A DNA stretch of 64,000 nt. Source: Nocardia sp. NBC_01327. Its GTDB lineage: Bacteria > Actinomycetota > Actinomycetes > Mycobacteriales > Mycobacteriaceae. This document shows, piece after piece, positions 27,365 to 35,956 of this stretch; position 1 is the stretch's first letter; the number at the start of each line of letters is the position of its first letter. Where the stretch lies: assembly GCF_035958815.1 (NCBI RefSeq), contig NZ_CP108383.1, positions 4,030,001 through 4,094,000 on the forward strand. The letters run 5' to 3'. The notes under the pieces were generated by a model. That model saw only the letters and a program-made list of their open reading frames with translations. It searched no databases and was not told the origin of the DNA. Both the position numbers and the translations under genes were made by a program.

Positions 27365-28195
27365 TCATGCGATCCGGGCGATATCGACAGGGCCGAGGGC
27401 TTGCTCGCGCAATGTGGACAGGGTCTTGGTCAATATGCGTGATACCTGCATCTGCGAGACGCCCAGTCGCTCGGCGATCTGCGCCTGGGTGCGATTGTCG
27501 AAGAAGCGCCAGACCAGAATCTGCCGTTCCCGGGCGGGCAGCGCCGCCAGCAGCGGGCGCACCGCCATCGCATCCTCGAGCAATCGATAGCTGGGCTCCT
27601 CGGCGCCGAGCGTGTCCGCGATCGCGGCCGGGCCCGAATCGTCGTCGCCGCGAGGCGTATCCAGCGAGCTGGCCTGATAGGCATTGCGGGCCACCATGGC
27701 CTGGGTGACCTCACTGAGCTCCACGTCGAGTTCGGCGGCGATCTCGCGGGCGGTGGGCATCCGGCCCAGACGATGCGACAGAGTCTCGGTCACCGGGCCC
27801 AGCTGCTGCTGCAGCTCCTTGGCGCGGCGCGGTACCCGCACGGCCCAGGTGTGATCGCGGAAATGCCGGCGCACCTCGCCCATGATCGTGGGGATGGCGA
27901 AGGACAGGAAGGTGCTGCCGCGCGAGACATCGAAGCGATCCACGGCCTGCACCAACCCCAGCCGGGCGATCTGGTGTAGATCGTCGAACTGTTCGCCGCG
28001 TCCGGTGAAGCGCCGGGCGATGTGCTCGGCCAGCGGCAGACACGCCTGGATGATCTGCTCCCGCATCGGCGCATGCTGGGGATCAGCAGCCGTCAGCGCG
28101 GCCAGTTTCTCGAACCAGGGCTCGATATTGTCGTAGCTGTCGCCGGTGCCACGCGACTGCCGGGGTGCTTCGGTTGGAAGTATCGCCTCGGACAT
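27365..28195 (-). CDS. SigF/SigB-family RNA polymerase sigma factor (copy A)
   Basis: 276 residues with sigma-70 regions 2, 3 and 4 and no region 1.1. Region 2 contains DDLHQIARLGLVQAVDRFDV and FLSFAIPTIMGEVRRHFRDH, region 3 follows LSHRLGRMPTAREIAAELDV, and the region 4 HTH is AQIAERLGVSQMQVSRILTK. It is very similar to copy B at 42487-43332, less so to the third sigma gene at 35186. A SigF-type promoter directly upstream implies autoregulation. It is divergent from an anti-sigma gene. Confidence 0.95.
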   Translation of the reverse strand: MSEAILPTEAPRQSRGTGDSYDNIEPWFEKLAALTAADPQHAPMREQIIQACLPLAEHIARRFTGRGEQFDDLHQIARLGLVQAVDRFDVSRGSTFLSFAIPTIMGEVRRHFRDHTWAVRVPRRAKELQQQLGPVTETLSHRLGRMPTAREIAAELDVELSEVTQAMVARNAYQASSLDTPRGDDDSGPAAIADTLGAEEPSYRLLEDAMAVRPLLAALPARERQILVWRFFDNRTQAQIAERLGVSQMQVSRILTKTLSTLREQALGPVDIARIA

Positions 28196-28235
28196 GACGG
28201 TTCCTCACTGCAGATCGAATCCGACTCTTCGTGAG

Positions 28236-28260
28236 CTACCCGGGCATTTGTTATTCAAAC
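28236..28260 (-). promoter_or_regulatory. SigF-type promoter of sigma gene copy A
   Basis: Minus strand GTTT (28257-28260), 15 bases starting GAATAACAA, GGGTAG (28236-28241). The ATAAC inside the spacer is shared with the promoter of copy B. Confidence 0.85.
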
Positions 28261-28330
28261 AACCCTGATTATGACGCTGTCGTCACAGTGGCCCGCGTGC
28301 GACGCGCGCGCCGGACGGTTCACACCGACC

Positions 28331-28344
28331 GGGTAGTCTGCCCG
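28331..28344 (+). promoter_or_regulatory. Conserved GGGTARTCTGCCCG box before usfX copy A
   Basis: GGGTAGTCTGCCCG, 52 bases before the ATG. The same box with one change stands 53 bases before usfX copy B. No GTTT is found 15 bases upstream in either, so it is not a plain SigF promoter. Confidence 0.5.
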
Positions 28345-28382
28345 AACCGGGCGATCGGCAGCAGGCGGGAACGGAGAGTGCC

Positions 28383-28790
28383 ATGGGTACGACGGTAGGA
28401 CTACGGGTACCCGCGGTGCCGGAGCAGCTGACCATCCTGCGCGCCCTCAGCGAAACCGTCACCATGCTGGCCGATTTCGACCTCGGCGAGGTCAATGACA
28501 TTCGGCTCGCCCTCGATGAGGTCGCGATGGTGCTGATCCGCGACGCGGCGCCGGGTTCGACGCTCGACTGCGATCTGACCTATGACGAGGACGAGCTGAC
28601 CGTCCGGGTCTCGGCGATCACCTCGTCGGAGGGCGCCCTGGAGGATCGTGGTCTGAGCTGGCATATCGTGCGCTCTCTGACCGATTCACTCGATGCCACC
28701 CAGGGCGCCTATGCCCGCGCGGCGGCCGGGTTTCCGACCGTCGTCGAATTCCGCCGGCATCGTGATGCGCAACAGCGCAGCCGGGGCTGA
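28383..28790 (+). CDS. usfX: UsfX/RsbW-like anti-sigma factor (copy A)
   Basis: 135 residues, ATG with GGAGAG upstream. Small GHKL-type fold resembling mycobacterial UsfX: VNDIRLALDEVAMVLIRDAA and GLSWHIVRSLTDSLDA. RsbW-type proteins bind and silence their sigma factor and are released by an unphosphorylated STAS partner. The N-box, normally E-x-x-x-N, reads EVAMV here, so the Asn that coordinates magnesium is missing. ATP use and kinase activity are therefore doubtful. It is divergent from sigma copy A and convergent with a STAS gene ten bases away. Confidence 0.88.
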   Translation: MGTTVGLRVPAVPEQLTILRALSETVTMLADFDLGEVNDIRLALDEVAMVLIRDAAPGSTLDCDLTYDEDELTVRVSAITSSEGALEDRGLSWHIVRSLTDSLDATQGAYARAAAGFPTVVEFRRHRDAQQRSRG

Positions 28791-28800
28791 CGGGCAACGA

Positions 28801-29148
28801 TCACTCGCTGCCGGCCAGCGCCTCCTCCAGAGTGCCGTAGATATCGAGCAACTCGTCGAGCCCGGTCAATTCGACCGGGCGGCGCACCGGCGCCGTGGCG
28901 ACCACCCGCAGTTTCCGTCCGGCGCTCGCCTCCAGCGCCTCCACCAGCACACTCAACCCGGCCGAGCCGAAGAATCCCACCTCGGACAGGTCGATGACGA
29001 GCACCGGCGCACCGGTGCCCAACGCTTCGGCCACCGCCGAGGACAGCTTCGGCGCCGAGACCATATCGACCTCGCCGACCGCGGACAGCACCACCGCGGC
29101 GTCGGCCGATCGCGTCCGAAGGACCAGCTCTCTCACTTCATTGCTCAC
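28801..29148 (-). CDS. STAS-domain anti-anti-sigma factor (copy A)
   Basis: 115 residues from a GTG at 29148, chosen by GGAGG upstream and by alignment with the paralogue at 44948-45295, which starts at the same place. The STAS fold is clear (VVLSAVGEVDMVSAPKLSSA). The loop that carries the phospho-acceptor in RsbV reads GFFGSAGLSV, with Ser kept. The expected role is to bind the anti-sigma factor and free the sigma factor. Confidence 0.9.
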   Translation of the reverse strand: MSNEVRELVLRTRSADAAVVLSAVGEVDMVSAPKLSSAVAEALGTGAPVLVIDLSEVGFFGSAGLSVLVEALEASAGRKLRVVATAPVRRPVELTGLDELLDIYGTLEEALAGSE

Positions 29149-29305
29149 TTCTTTGCTACCTCCGGACACAGGGCATCGCACGAGCCAACTGCTCTTGCTT
29201 GGCAAGTCACCCTACTGGTGAGACTTCGGTGCTGCTGTCCCAACCCTTTTCGCCGAGCTGGAACACGATGAGGTTAGAGCAGCGCGCGGCTGGACGAGTA
29301 GGTGA

Positions 29306-30241
29306 CTAGTCGAGCGGCAGTCGGATGTACAGGGTGGTCCCCTGCGTACCGGTGTGCATGCGCACCAGGTCGGCGAGTTGGTTGACGATCAGCAGGCCGC
29401 GGCCGCCGGGAACGCGCGCGGGTGCGGGCAGCCGCCCGGCGAGCGGGTTGGTGATATGCCCCGAGTCGGAAATCTGGCAGCACAGCTGTCCCTGCGATAC
29501 CCACAGCGCGAGGGTGCCGCTCCCGCCGCCGTGTACCACCGAGTTCGTGGTGGTTTCGGCGATGACCAGTTCCAGATCCACGATTCGTTCCGCGGCCATC
29601 CCCGCGTCGCGGGCGTAGTCCACCGCGAGGTGCCGGATGCCGGACAGCGCCGCACCGTCGAACGCGAGCAGCATGGCCGCGGCGGGCGGTTCGGCCAGCG
29701 GCTGGTTGTACATTGCCACGATCTTGTCCGGATCGTATGCGCCACTGGCACTTTCGCCGCTGCTGTCGATCAGCGTCGGGTGCGTCGCGCGGGCGTCGGC
29801 CAGGATATCGGGCGGGAGTGCCGTGGTGTCGTACGGGCACAGAATGGTGACCTCGCGCCCGGCGAACGCCGCATTGATCAGCGCTTCGTGCTGAACACAG
29901 GCGGGGTACTCCGTCGCTGAGCGACTCGCCCAGATCGGTTCGCCGATAATGCGCACGCGTCCCGCCTGCTGCGCGTCCGTGAACGCCCGCAGCACACCGG
30001 GAATGATCCGGCCGGGATTGCGGCCCTCGACCGTCATATCCATCAATCGCACCGAATCGGCATCCGAACCCAGTTCGGCGCGCAGCAGCGCTAGATTGCC
30101 GGTCGGCACCGACACCGCGACGGGTTCGCCGAGGGCCAGTCCTTCCCGAATGAAACCGAGTGTGCCGGAAAGATATTCATCGCTGTCGCGGTAGAAGAGC
30201 GCGGGGTGGACGAAGAGATCGGTGGTGCCGGCCGTGCTCAT
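29306..30241 (-). CDS. MEDS-domain sensor fused to GHKL ATPase (copy A)
   Basis: 311 residues. Residues 5-165 are a MEDS domain (HPALFYRDSDEYLSGTLGFI, VRIIGEPIWA, YPACVQHEALINAAF, VTILCPYDTTAL). Residues 195-311 are an RsbW-like ATPase with an intact N-box (ELVIAETTTNSVVHGGG) and lid motifs DSGHI and GGRGLLIVNQLADLV. This sensor-kinase form is common in actinobacteria and probably phosphorylates a STAS partner in response to a small molecule or redox signal. Its start overlaps the stop of the STAS gene upstream (ATGA). Confidence 0.92.
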   Translation of the reverse strand: MSTAGTTDLFVHPALFYRDSDEYLSGTLGFIREGLALGEPVAVSVPTGNLALLRAELGSDADSVRLMDMTVEGRNPGRIIPGVLRAFTDAQQAGRVRIIGEPIWASRSATEYPACVQHEALINAAFAGREVTILCPYDTTALPPDILADARATHPTLIDSSGESASGAYDPDKIVAMYNQPLAEPPAAAMLLAFDGAALSGIRHLAVDYARDAGMAAERIVDLELVIAETTTNSVVHGGGSGTLALWVSQGQLCCQISDSGHITNPLAGRLPAPARVPGGRGLLIVNQLADLVRMHTGTQGTTLYIRLPLD

Positions 30242-30597
30242 GAGCGCGCTACTTCGATAGCGGCCTCGGCAGGCCAGAATTGCCCCAGCAGGAGCAGCAT
30301 GGCCATCGGCGGGCGGTGCAGGACCAGCCGCCGGTCCGAGGTGGCGCCCTGGGATGCCTCCACCAGGATCAGCGTTCCGTGGGTATCGATGAACCGCAGC
30401 TCCGACAGATCCAAGTGGACCTCATCGGCGGTGGGCAGTGTGCCCAGCGCTGCCTGCCAGTCGCCGTGGTTGGTGAAATCGACTTCGCCGACACAGCGCA
30501 GGCCGGGCGGGCGGCCGGTCGAATACACGCGCAAAGCGCCTCGGCCAGGGGATAGTGCTACGGAATTCCCAGGAACTCGCCCGGGCTGTGTGATCAC
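30238..30597 (-). CDS. STAS-domain protein with Thr in the acceptor position
   Basis: 119 residues. STAS fold with GLRCVGEVDFTNHGDWQAAL and LDLSELRFIDTHGTLILVEA. The loop reads IDTHG, so Thr replaces the usual Ser. It is translationally coupled to the MEDS-ATPase gene and is the natural substrate or partner of that protein. Confidence 0.85.
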   Translation of the reverse strand: MITQPGRVPGNSVALSPGRGALRVYSTGRPPGLRCVGEVDFTNHGDWQAALGTLPTADEVHLDLSELRFIDTHGTLILVEASQGATSDRRLVLHRPPMAMLLLLGQFWPAEAAIEVARS

Positions 30598-30805
30598 CGT
30601 CTGTCACTCTTTCTGCCGGACACCGGCATAGGAAGCTGCCCACATGCTACGCGCCGCCCCGGTGGTGGACCCGGACGCGCCTTACGGATGGGCGAATACC
30701 CAGCGCCCGGCGATTTACCCGCCGTTGTTTGCGACGCGAGTCCCGGGGTATCCGCGCTGAGCCGGAAGTCGGCAGGTCAGCAGACCGGCCGGTGAACCGG
30801 AGAGA
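30598..30805 (+). promoter_or_regulatory. Divergent intergenic region with SigF-type promoter at 30727-30751
   Basis: GTTT (30727-30730), 15 bases, GGGTAT (30746-30751) point toward the AI-2E-type transporter. The remaining bases, on the side of the STAS gene, hold no consensus element that I can support. Confidence 0.75.
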
Positions 30806-32041
30806 GTGGGGCGAATCATTTCCGAGCACATTCGAAGCGACCATCCGGAGGCCGCGGACCCACCCCCGGACGAGGAGGTCCGATCCGCGGAGCACGGGCA
30901 CAGTGATGCTGTCGCGCAACCGCATACGGAAGCCGAGGGCGGCGCCATCATCGACGCCGAAGCCCGGGCCGCCGAGGCGAGCAGTTCCGAGTATCCGTTC
31001 GGCAGGCCCGGGCGGCGCTTCGACCGGCGTTCGCCCTTCATGGTCGGCTTGGCGGGCGCCGCCGGCGTCGCGGTCACCTATGCGGGAATCCAGATCCTGC
31101 TGGCCGCGGGGCAGGTCCTGATATTGATCACGGTGGCCCTGTTCCTGGCGATCGGCATGGAGCCGGCGGTGTCCTGGCTGGTGCGGCCGTGGTTTCCGCG
31201 CTGGGCCGCCGTCACCACGGTCTTCCTGATCGGCATCGGCCTGTTCGCGGGTTTTCTCGCCGCGGCGATTCCACCGCTGGTGACGCAGGGCGGCGCGCTC
31301 ATCCACAATGCGCCCGATTACGTCAGCCATCTCTCGCAGCGCTATCCGTTCATCCACAATCTCAATGACCGCTATCACCTGCAGGATCGAGTGCAGCAGA
31401 CCCTCGGCACCGATCCCTCACACGTGCTCGGCGGGGTGCTGGACGCCGGGCGGGAGGCGTTCAGCGTCCTGAGTTCCACGCTGATCGTGGCGGTCCTCAC
31501 CGCGTATTTCATGGCCAATTTCACACAGATCCGGTCGTCGATCTACCGGTTGTTCCCGAATGACCGCAGACCCCGCGCGATCCTCATCGGCGATGAGATC
31601 TTCACCAAGGTCGGTGGTTACATCCTCGGCAATCTGCTGATCTCCGTCATCACCGCGGTGTTGACGTTCATCTGGTTGCTCATCTTCGACGTTCCGTATC
31701 CGCTGCTGCTCGCGGTGCTGGTCGCGGTGCTCGATCTGATTCCCATTGTGGGGTCCACGATCGCCGGTGTTGTCGTTGCCCTTGTCGCACTGACGGTTTC
31801 GGTGCCCATCACCATTGCCACGATCGTCTTCTTCATTGTGCTGCGGCTGCTCGAGGACTATCTGCTCGTGCCCAGGATCATCGGTCGCACGGTGCAGGTT
31901 CCGGCACTGGTCACCGTCGTCTCGGTACTTCTCGGCGGTGCGCTGCTCGGCATTATCGGTGCGCTGCTGGCCATTCCGGTCGCGGCGGCGGGTCTGCTGA
32001 TCGTGCGCGAAACGCTGCTGCCCTCGCTGGACAAGCGCTGA
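30806..32041 (+). CDS. AI-2E/PerM family membrane protein
   Basis: 411 residues from a GTG with GGAGA upstream. A polar N-terminal tail (1-70) is followed by about eight transmembrane segments. The PerM signature is the long extracellular loop rich in His and Asn (residues 160-210) and the C-terminal DLIPIVGSTIAGVVVALVAL and LLEDYLLVPRIIGR. The family includes AI-2 exporters and Na+/H+ antiporters. A consensus SigF-type promoter precedes it; no quorum-sensing gene is nearby, so a stress or ion role is more likely. Confidence 0.9.
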   Translation: MGRIISEHIRSDHPEAADPPPDEEVRSAEHGHSDAVAQPHTEAEGGAIIDAEARAAEASSSEYPFGRPGRRFDRRSPFMVGLAGAAGVAVTYAGIQILLAAGQVLILITVALFLAIGMEPAVSWLVRPWFPRWAAVTTVFLIGIGLFAGFLAAAIPPLVTQGGALIHNAPDYVSHLSQRYPFIHNLNDRYHLQDRVQQTLGTDPSHVLGGVLDAGREAFSVLSSTLIVAVLTAYFMANFTQIRSSIYRLFPNDRRPRAILIGDEIFTKVGGYILGNLLISVITAVLTFIWLLIFDVPYPLLLAVLVAVLDLIPIVGSTIAGVVVALVALTVSVPITIATIVFFIVLRLLEDYLLVPRIIGRTVQVPALVTVVSVLLGGALLGIIGALLAIPVAAAGLLIVRETLLPSLDKR

Positions 32042-32070
32042 CAGATGCTGAACTACCCGGGGCGCGCAGC

Positions 32071-32095
32071 GTTTGCGGTCACTCGGGCGGGGTAG
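32071..32095 (+). promoter_or_regulatory. SigF-type promoter for the YihY/BrkB gene
   Basis: GTTT (32071-32074), 15 bases, GGGTAG (32090-32095), 26 bases before the start codon. Confidence 0.8.
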
Positions 32096-32120
32096 TCGGA
32101 CCTCGTCTGGAGGTCGTGAA

Positions 32121-33065
32121 ATGTCCGAAGTTTTATCGGCCACCGAGACTCCGCCGGTAACGCCGACGGATCTGGGTGGGCAGTCGTGGCGGTGGGTGCT
32201 GATGCGCCTGGGTCGACGGCTCTGGGACGACGAACTCACGGATTGGGCTGCCGCGCTTACCTATTACAGCGTGTTGTCGATCTTTCCCGGTCTGCTCGTC
32301 ATCACCTCGGTGCTCGGCTTGCTCGGCCCCGGGGCTACCGCATCGTTGATCGACACCCTCCGCGATATCGGCCCGGGCAGCGGAACAGCGATGCTGGTGG
32401 ATGGGATCAAGGAACTCGACGGTGCGCGATCGGCGGCGGGTCCGCTGGCCATCGTGGGTCTGGTCACGGCCTTCTGGACGGCTTCCACCTATATCGGCGC
32501 CTTCATCCGTGCGGTCAATTCGATCTACGGGACTGCGGAGGGCCGCCCGATATGGAAGACTCTTCCGCTCCGGCTGGGATTGACCACGGCGATGATGGTG
32601 CTGGTGTCGTTGTGCGGCATCGGGGTTGTGGCCAGCGGCGCCGTGGCCGACCGGATCGGGCACTGGCTCGGGGTCGGATCGGCGGGCGTGACGGTCTGGA
32701 ATATCGCGAAATGGCCGGTGCTGGCGCTGTTGGTGAGCGTGGTGCTGGCGATGCTGTACTGGCTGGCGCCCAACGCCCGCCAGCTGGGCTGGCGGTGGCT
32801 GACGCCCGGCAGTGTGCTCGCGGTGCTGCTCTGGATTGCCGCGTCGGCCGGATTCGCCTGCTACGTCACGAATTTCGGTAACTACAACAAGGTCTACGGG
32901 TCGCTCGCCGGTGCGATGGTGTTCTTGATCTGGTTGTGGCTCACCAATGTTGCGGTACTGCTCGGCGCGCAGTTCGATGCGGAACTGGCCCGTGGCCGGC
33001 ATATGGAACAGGGCGGTTCGCCCGATGAGGAACCGATTCTGCCACCGCGCGACCCACCGGAATGA
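32121..33065 (+). CDS. YihY/BrkB family membrane protein
   Basis: 314 residues; the ATG at 32121 has TGGAGG nine bases upstream. About six transmembrane segments. The family signature is present (DWAAALTYYSVLSIFPGLLV, then SIYGTAEGRPIWKTLPLRLG and FGNYNKVYGSLAGAMVFLIW). It was once called ribonuclease BN, which is now considered wrong; the real function is unknown, possibly transport. It is a separate SigF-type unit. Confidence 0.92.
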   Translation: MSEVLSATETPPVTPTDLGGQSWRWVLMRLGRRLWDDELTDWAAALTYYSVLSIFPGLLVITSVLGLLGPGATASLIDTLRDIGPGSGTAMLVDGIKELDGARSAAGPLAIVGLVTAFWTASTYIGAFIRAVNSIYGTAEGRPIWKTLPLRLGLTTAMMVLVSLCGIGVVASGAVADRIGHWLGVGSAGVTVWNIAKWPVLALLVSVVLAMLYWLAPNARQLGWRWLTPGSVLAVLLWIAASAGFACYVTNFGNYNKVYGSLAGAMVFLIWLWLTNVAVLLGAQFDAELARGRHMEQGGSPDEEPILPPRDPPE

Positions 33066-33168
33066 GGGGCCGGTTTCGCCTCCGTCCGTATGAGGTAATC
33101 CGCGTGTTGACAGCTTTAGGCGCAGGTGCCCGCCCGAGAACGCTAAACATGCGAGAACGGAGGACGGC

Positions 33169-33594
33169 ATGAATGATGGCGTCGCACAGGACCATTCGAT
33201 TCCGACGACGGTGGGGCTGCAGGTGCCGGCGGCGCCGCAGCAGCTGTCCCTGCTGCGTGCGCTCGCCGAAACGGTGACCCTGCTGGCCGATTTCGATATC
33301 GGTGAGGTCAACGATATTCGGCTCGTCCTGGACGAGGTGGCCATGCTCCTGGTCCGCGACGCCGTGCCCGGCACGGCGCTGGACTGCGATCTGACCTATG
33401 ACTCCGACGGTGTGACCGTCCGGGTCGCCGCGGTCGCATCCTCCGCGACGGCCTTGGACGACCACAGCTTGAGCTGGCATATCGTGCGCACACTGACCGA
33501 TTCGGTGCGCACCGTCAAGGGTCTCGCCGCGGTCCCGGCCGCCGGATATCCGACGGTCGTCGAATTCCGGTGGCTGCGGAATTCTCGCGGTTGA
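33169..33594 (+). CDS. UsfX/RsbW-like anti-sigma factor, orphan copy
   Basis: 141 residues, ATG with GGAGGAC upstream. It is closely similar to copies A and B (VNDIRLVLDEVAMLLVRDAV; LSWHIVRTLTDSVRTVKG). The N-box Asn is replaced by Leu (EVAML). No sigma or STAS gene is adjacent, so it is an orphan that could cross-bind any of the three sigma factors here. It lies between two SigF-type target genes. Confidence 0.88.
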   Translation: MNDGVAQDHSIPTTVGLQVPAAPQQLSLLRALAETVTLLADFDIGEVNDIRLVLDEVAMLLVRDAVPGTALDCDLTYDSDGVTVRVAAVASSATALDDHSLSWHIVRTLTDSVRTVKGLAAVPAAGYPTVVEFRWLRNSRG

Positions 33595-33617
33595 CTGCGT
33601 TTCCTTGCGGCGTGACG

Positions 33618-33642
33618 GTTTGGATCGGCGCCGGGGCGGTAG
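33618..33642 (+). promoter_or_regulatory. SigF-like promoter for the PAP2-lipid kinase fusion
   Basis: GTTT (33618-33621), 15 bases, CGGTAG (33637-33642), one change from consensus. The expected start is within about five bases of the GTG at 33653. Confidence 0.55.
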
Positions 33643-33652
33643 TTTCAATCGG

Positions 33653-35197
33653 GTGACTGGATGGTTGAGCCGCAAGTTCTATCGGGTCGGCACTGTCGAC
33701 AGGGCGATCAGTGGTGCGGTGGCGCGGATTCCGGCGTCACCCGTCGATATCGGGATGCTCCGGCTGACCCGGAGTGCGGATCACGGGCTGCTCTGGGCGG
33801 GCGTCGCGGTGGTGCTGGCCGCCCAGCCGGGCGCCACCCGGCGGGCCGCCCTTCGCGGTGTGGTGTCGGTCGGCGGGGCGAGCCTGACCGCCAATCTGGT
33901 GCTGAAGACACTGTTCGCGCGCCGGCGTCCGGCGGCGGATCTGCTGCCGCCGTTCCGGCGGTTGATCAATGCCCCGACGTCCTCGTCGTTTCCCTCCGGT
34001 CACAGCGCCACGGCGGTGGCCTTCGCGACGGCCGTGGCCATGGAGAGTCCGCGCGCCGCACTGGTCGTCGCCCCACTGGCCGCGACGGTCGCCTACTCGC
34101 GCGTGCACACGGGAGTGCACTGGGCATCGGATGTGGTGGCCGGCGCTGCGGTGGGTTCCGCGGTGGCCTGGGCGACGCGCCGGTGGTGGCCGGTGCGCGG
34201 GATCGACGAAGCCGCCGCCCGCGAGGTACGTGACGCACCGGCGCTGAACGATGGTGCGGGACTGGTGATCCTGGTGAACCCGGGGTCCGGTGATGCCAAC
34301 CATGACCCCACCGGTGATGTCGTATCAGCACTGCCGGCGGCCACCGTGCTGCGTGGGGAGCCGGGGCGTGATGCGGCCGCGCAATTGGAGACCGCGCTCG
34401 AGGTGGGCGCCGAACACCAGCGCGCGGCGGGCGCGGAAGGCTCATTCCTCGCCGGCGCCGAGCGGGTGCTGGCGGTGGGCGCCGTGGGCGGCGACGGAAC
34501 GATCACCGCGGCCGCCGATATCGCGCTGCGGCACGGGCTTCCGCTGGTTGTCGTCCCCGGCGGCACCCTGAACCACTTCGCCCGTGATCTTGGGGTGAGC
34601 GACCTGGCTGCGGCGGTCGAGGCGGTGAATTCGGGTGCGGCGGTCGAGGTCTCCATCGGCAGCCTGCAGATGCGGTCCGAGAGTGGTTCGCGCACCACCT
34701 CTTTCATCAATACCGCCAGTATCGGCGGCTATCCGGACCTGGTGCGGCTGCGGGAGAAGTGGCAGGGGCGATGGGGCAAATGGCCGGCCTTCGCGGCCGC
34801 GCTCACGGTAATGCTGCGCCGCGCCCAGCCGATCCGGGTGCGCCTGGACGATCGCTGGCACGAGGTGTGGTTCCTGTTCGTCGGCAACGGCCCGTATCTG
34901 CCGCACGGTGCGGTGCCCGCATTCCGGTCCCATATGGACACGGGGCTTCTGGATGTGCGGTGGCTTCGCGCCGATCTGCGTTTCTCCCGGACCCGTGCGG
35001 TCGTGGCGCTCTCGCTCGCCGCCATCGCGCACAGCCGGGTGTACGGCGAGCGGCAGGTTCCCGAGCTGACCGTCCATCTCAGTGATCCGGTGGCGGTGGC
35101 GGCCGACGGTGAAGTCCTCGGCGAGGCAACGGAATTGCATTTCTCGGTGGCGGGCCGGGTGGTGGCGTACCGCGGCTCCCGCGGATCAGTCCTCTAG
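33653..35197 (+). CDS. PAP2 phosphatase fused to diacylglycerol-kinase domain
   Basis: 514 residues from the GTG at 33653. Residues 1-180 form a PAP2 lipid phosphatase with all three motifs: KTLFARRRP, FPSGHSA and SRVHTGVHWASDV, on a multi-pass membrane core. Residues 205-500 form a DAGK/sphingosine-kinase catalytic domain with VNPGSG, VGGDGTI and PGGTLNHFARDLG. One protein thus carries opposite lipid activities, removing and adding phosphate, which suggests control of phosphatidate or another lipid phosphate. It overlaps the convergent sigma gene by 12 bases. Confidence 0.92.
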   Translation: MTGWLSRKFYRVGTVDRAISGAVARIPASPVDIGMLRLTRSADHGLLWAGVAVVLAAQPGATRRAALRGVVSVGGASLTANLVLKTLFARRRPAADLLPPFRRLINAPTSSSFPSGHSATAVAFATAVAMESPRAALVVAPLAATVAYSRVHTGVHWASDVVAGAAVGSAVAWATRRWWPVRGIDEAAAREVRDAPALNDGAGLVILVNPGSGDANHDPTGDVVSALPAATVLRGEPGRDAAAQLETALEVGAEHQRAAGAEGSFLAGAERVLAVGAVGGDGTITAAADIALRHGLPLVVVPGGTLNHFARDLGVSDLAAAVEAVNSGAAVEVSIGSLQMRSESGSRTTSFINTASIGGYPDLVRLREKWQGRWGKWPAFAAALTVMLRRAQPIRVRLDDRWHEVWFLFVGNGPYLPHGAVPAFRSHMDTGLLDVRWLRADLRFSRTRAVVALSLAAIAHSRVYGERQVPELTVHLSDPVAVAADGEVLGEATELHFSVAGRVVAYRGSRGSVL

Positions 35198-35956
35198 CGC
35201 GCCTTCGCGTAGCTGCGCCAGCGTCTTGGACAGGATTCGGGAGATCTGCATCTGGGAGACCCCGAGGTGATCCGCGATCTGCTTCTGGGTCTGGCATTCG
35301 AAGAAGCGCATGATGAGCACCCGCCGTTCGCGCTCGGGCAATTGGTCGAGCTGCGGACGGAGGGTCATCGCCTGCTCGATCAATTCGTAATCCGGCTCGG
35401 CCGCGCCCAGGGTCTCGCGCAGGGGCAGCGGTGAGCTTTCGCCGTCGTCGCCGGCGACCGCGTCGAGTGAGGAGGCCTGATACGCATTGGCCGCGATCAG
35501 GGCCTGGGTGATCTCCAGCAGGTCGACGCCGAGCTCGTCCGCGATTTCCCGGGCCTTGGGCAGGCGGCCCAGGCGCTGGGCGAGGATTTCGATGGTGCCG
35601 CCGATGCGCAGCTGGATTTCCTTGGTGCGCCGTGGAACTCGCACCGCCCAGGTGTAGTCGCGGAAGTGCCGGCGCACCTCGCCCATAATGGTCGGGATGG
35701 CGAAGGACAGGAACGGCGCGCCGTAGGAGACGTCGAACCGGTCGATCGCGTGCAGCAGCCCGATACGCGCGGTCTGCTGCAGATCCTCGAAAGATTCACC
35801 GCGCCCGGAGAACCGGCGGGCGATATGATCGGCGAGCGGTAGGCAGCGCTCGATCACCTTGTTGCGCAGTACATCTCGCTGCGGGTCCTGTGTTTCGATC
35901 GCGCGCGCCAGCTCCTGCAGAGCCGGCTCGATATTGTCGTAGCCATTGTCATCCAT
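35186..35956 (-). CDS. sigF: SigF/SigB-family sigma factor, third copy
   Basis: 256 residues. Regions 2-4 are intact: FEDLQQTARIGLLHAIDRFD, LSFAIPTIMGEVRRHFRDYT, the region 4 HTH KQIADHLGVSQMQISRILSK. It is clearly more divergent than copies A and B are from each other. Its start overlaps the anti-sigma stop by eight bases. The order STAS, anti-sigma, sigma matches rsbV-rsbW-sigB and usfX-sigF operons, so this is the best candidate for the ancestral SigF. No SigF-type promoter is visible before the operon. Confidence 0.93.
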   Translation of the reverse strand: MDDNGYDNIEPALQELARAIETQDPQRDVLRNKVIERCLPLADHIARRFSGRGESFEDLQQTARIGLLHAIDRFDVSYGAPFLSFAIPTIMGEVRRHFRDYTWAVRVPRRTKEIQLRIGGTIEILAQRLGRLPKAREIADELGVDLLEITQALIAANAYQASSLDAVAGDDGESSPLPLRETLGAAEPDYELIEQAMTLRPQLDQLPERERRVLIMRFFECQTQKQIADHLGVSQMQISRILSKTLAQLREGALED

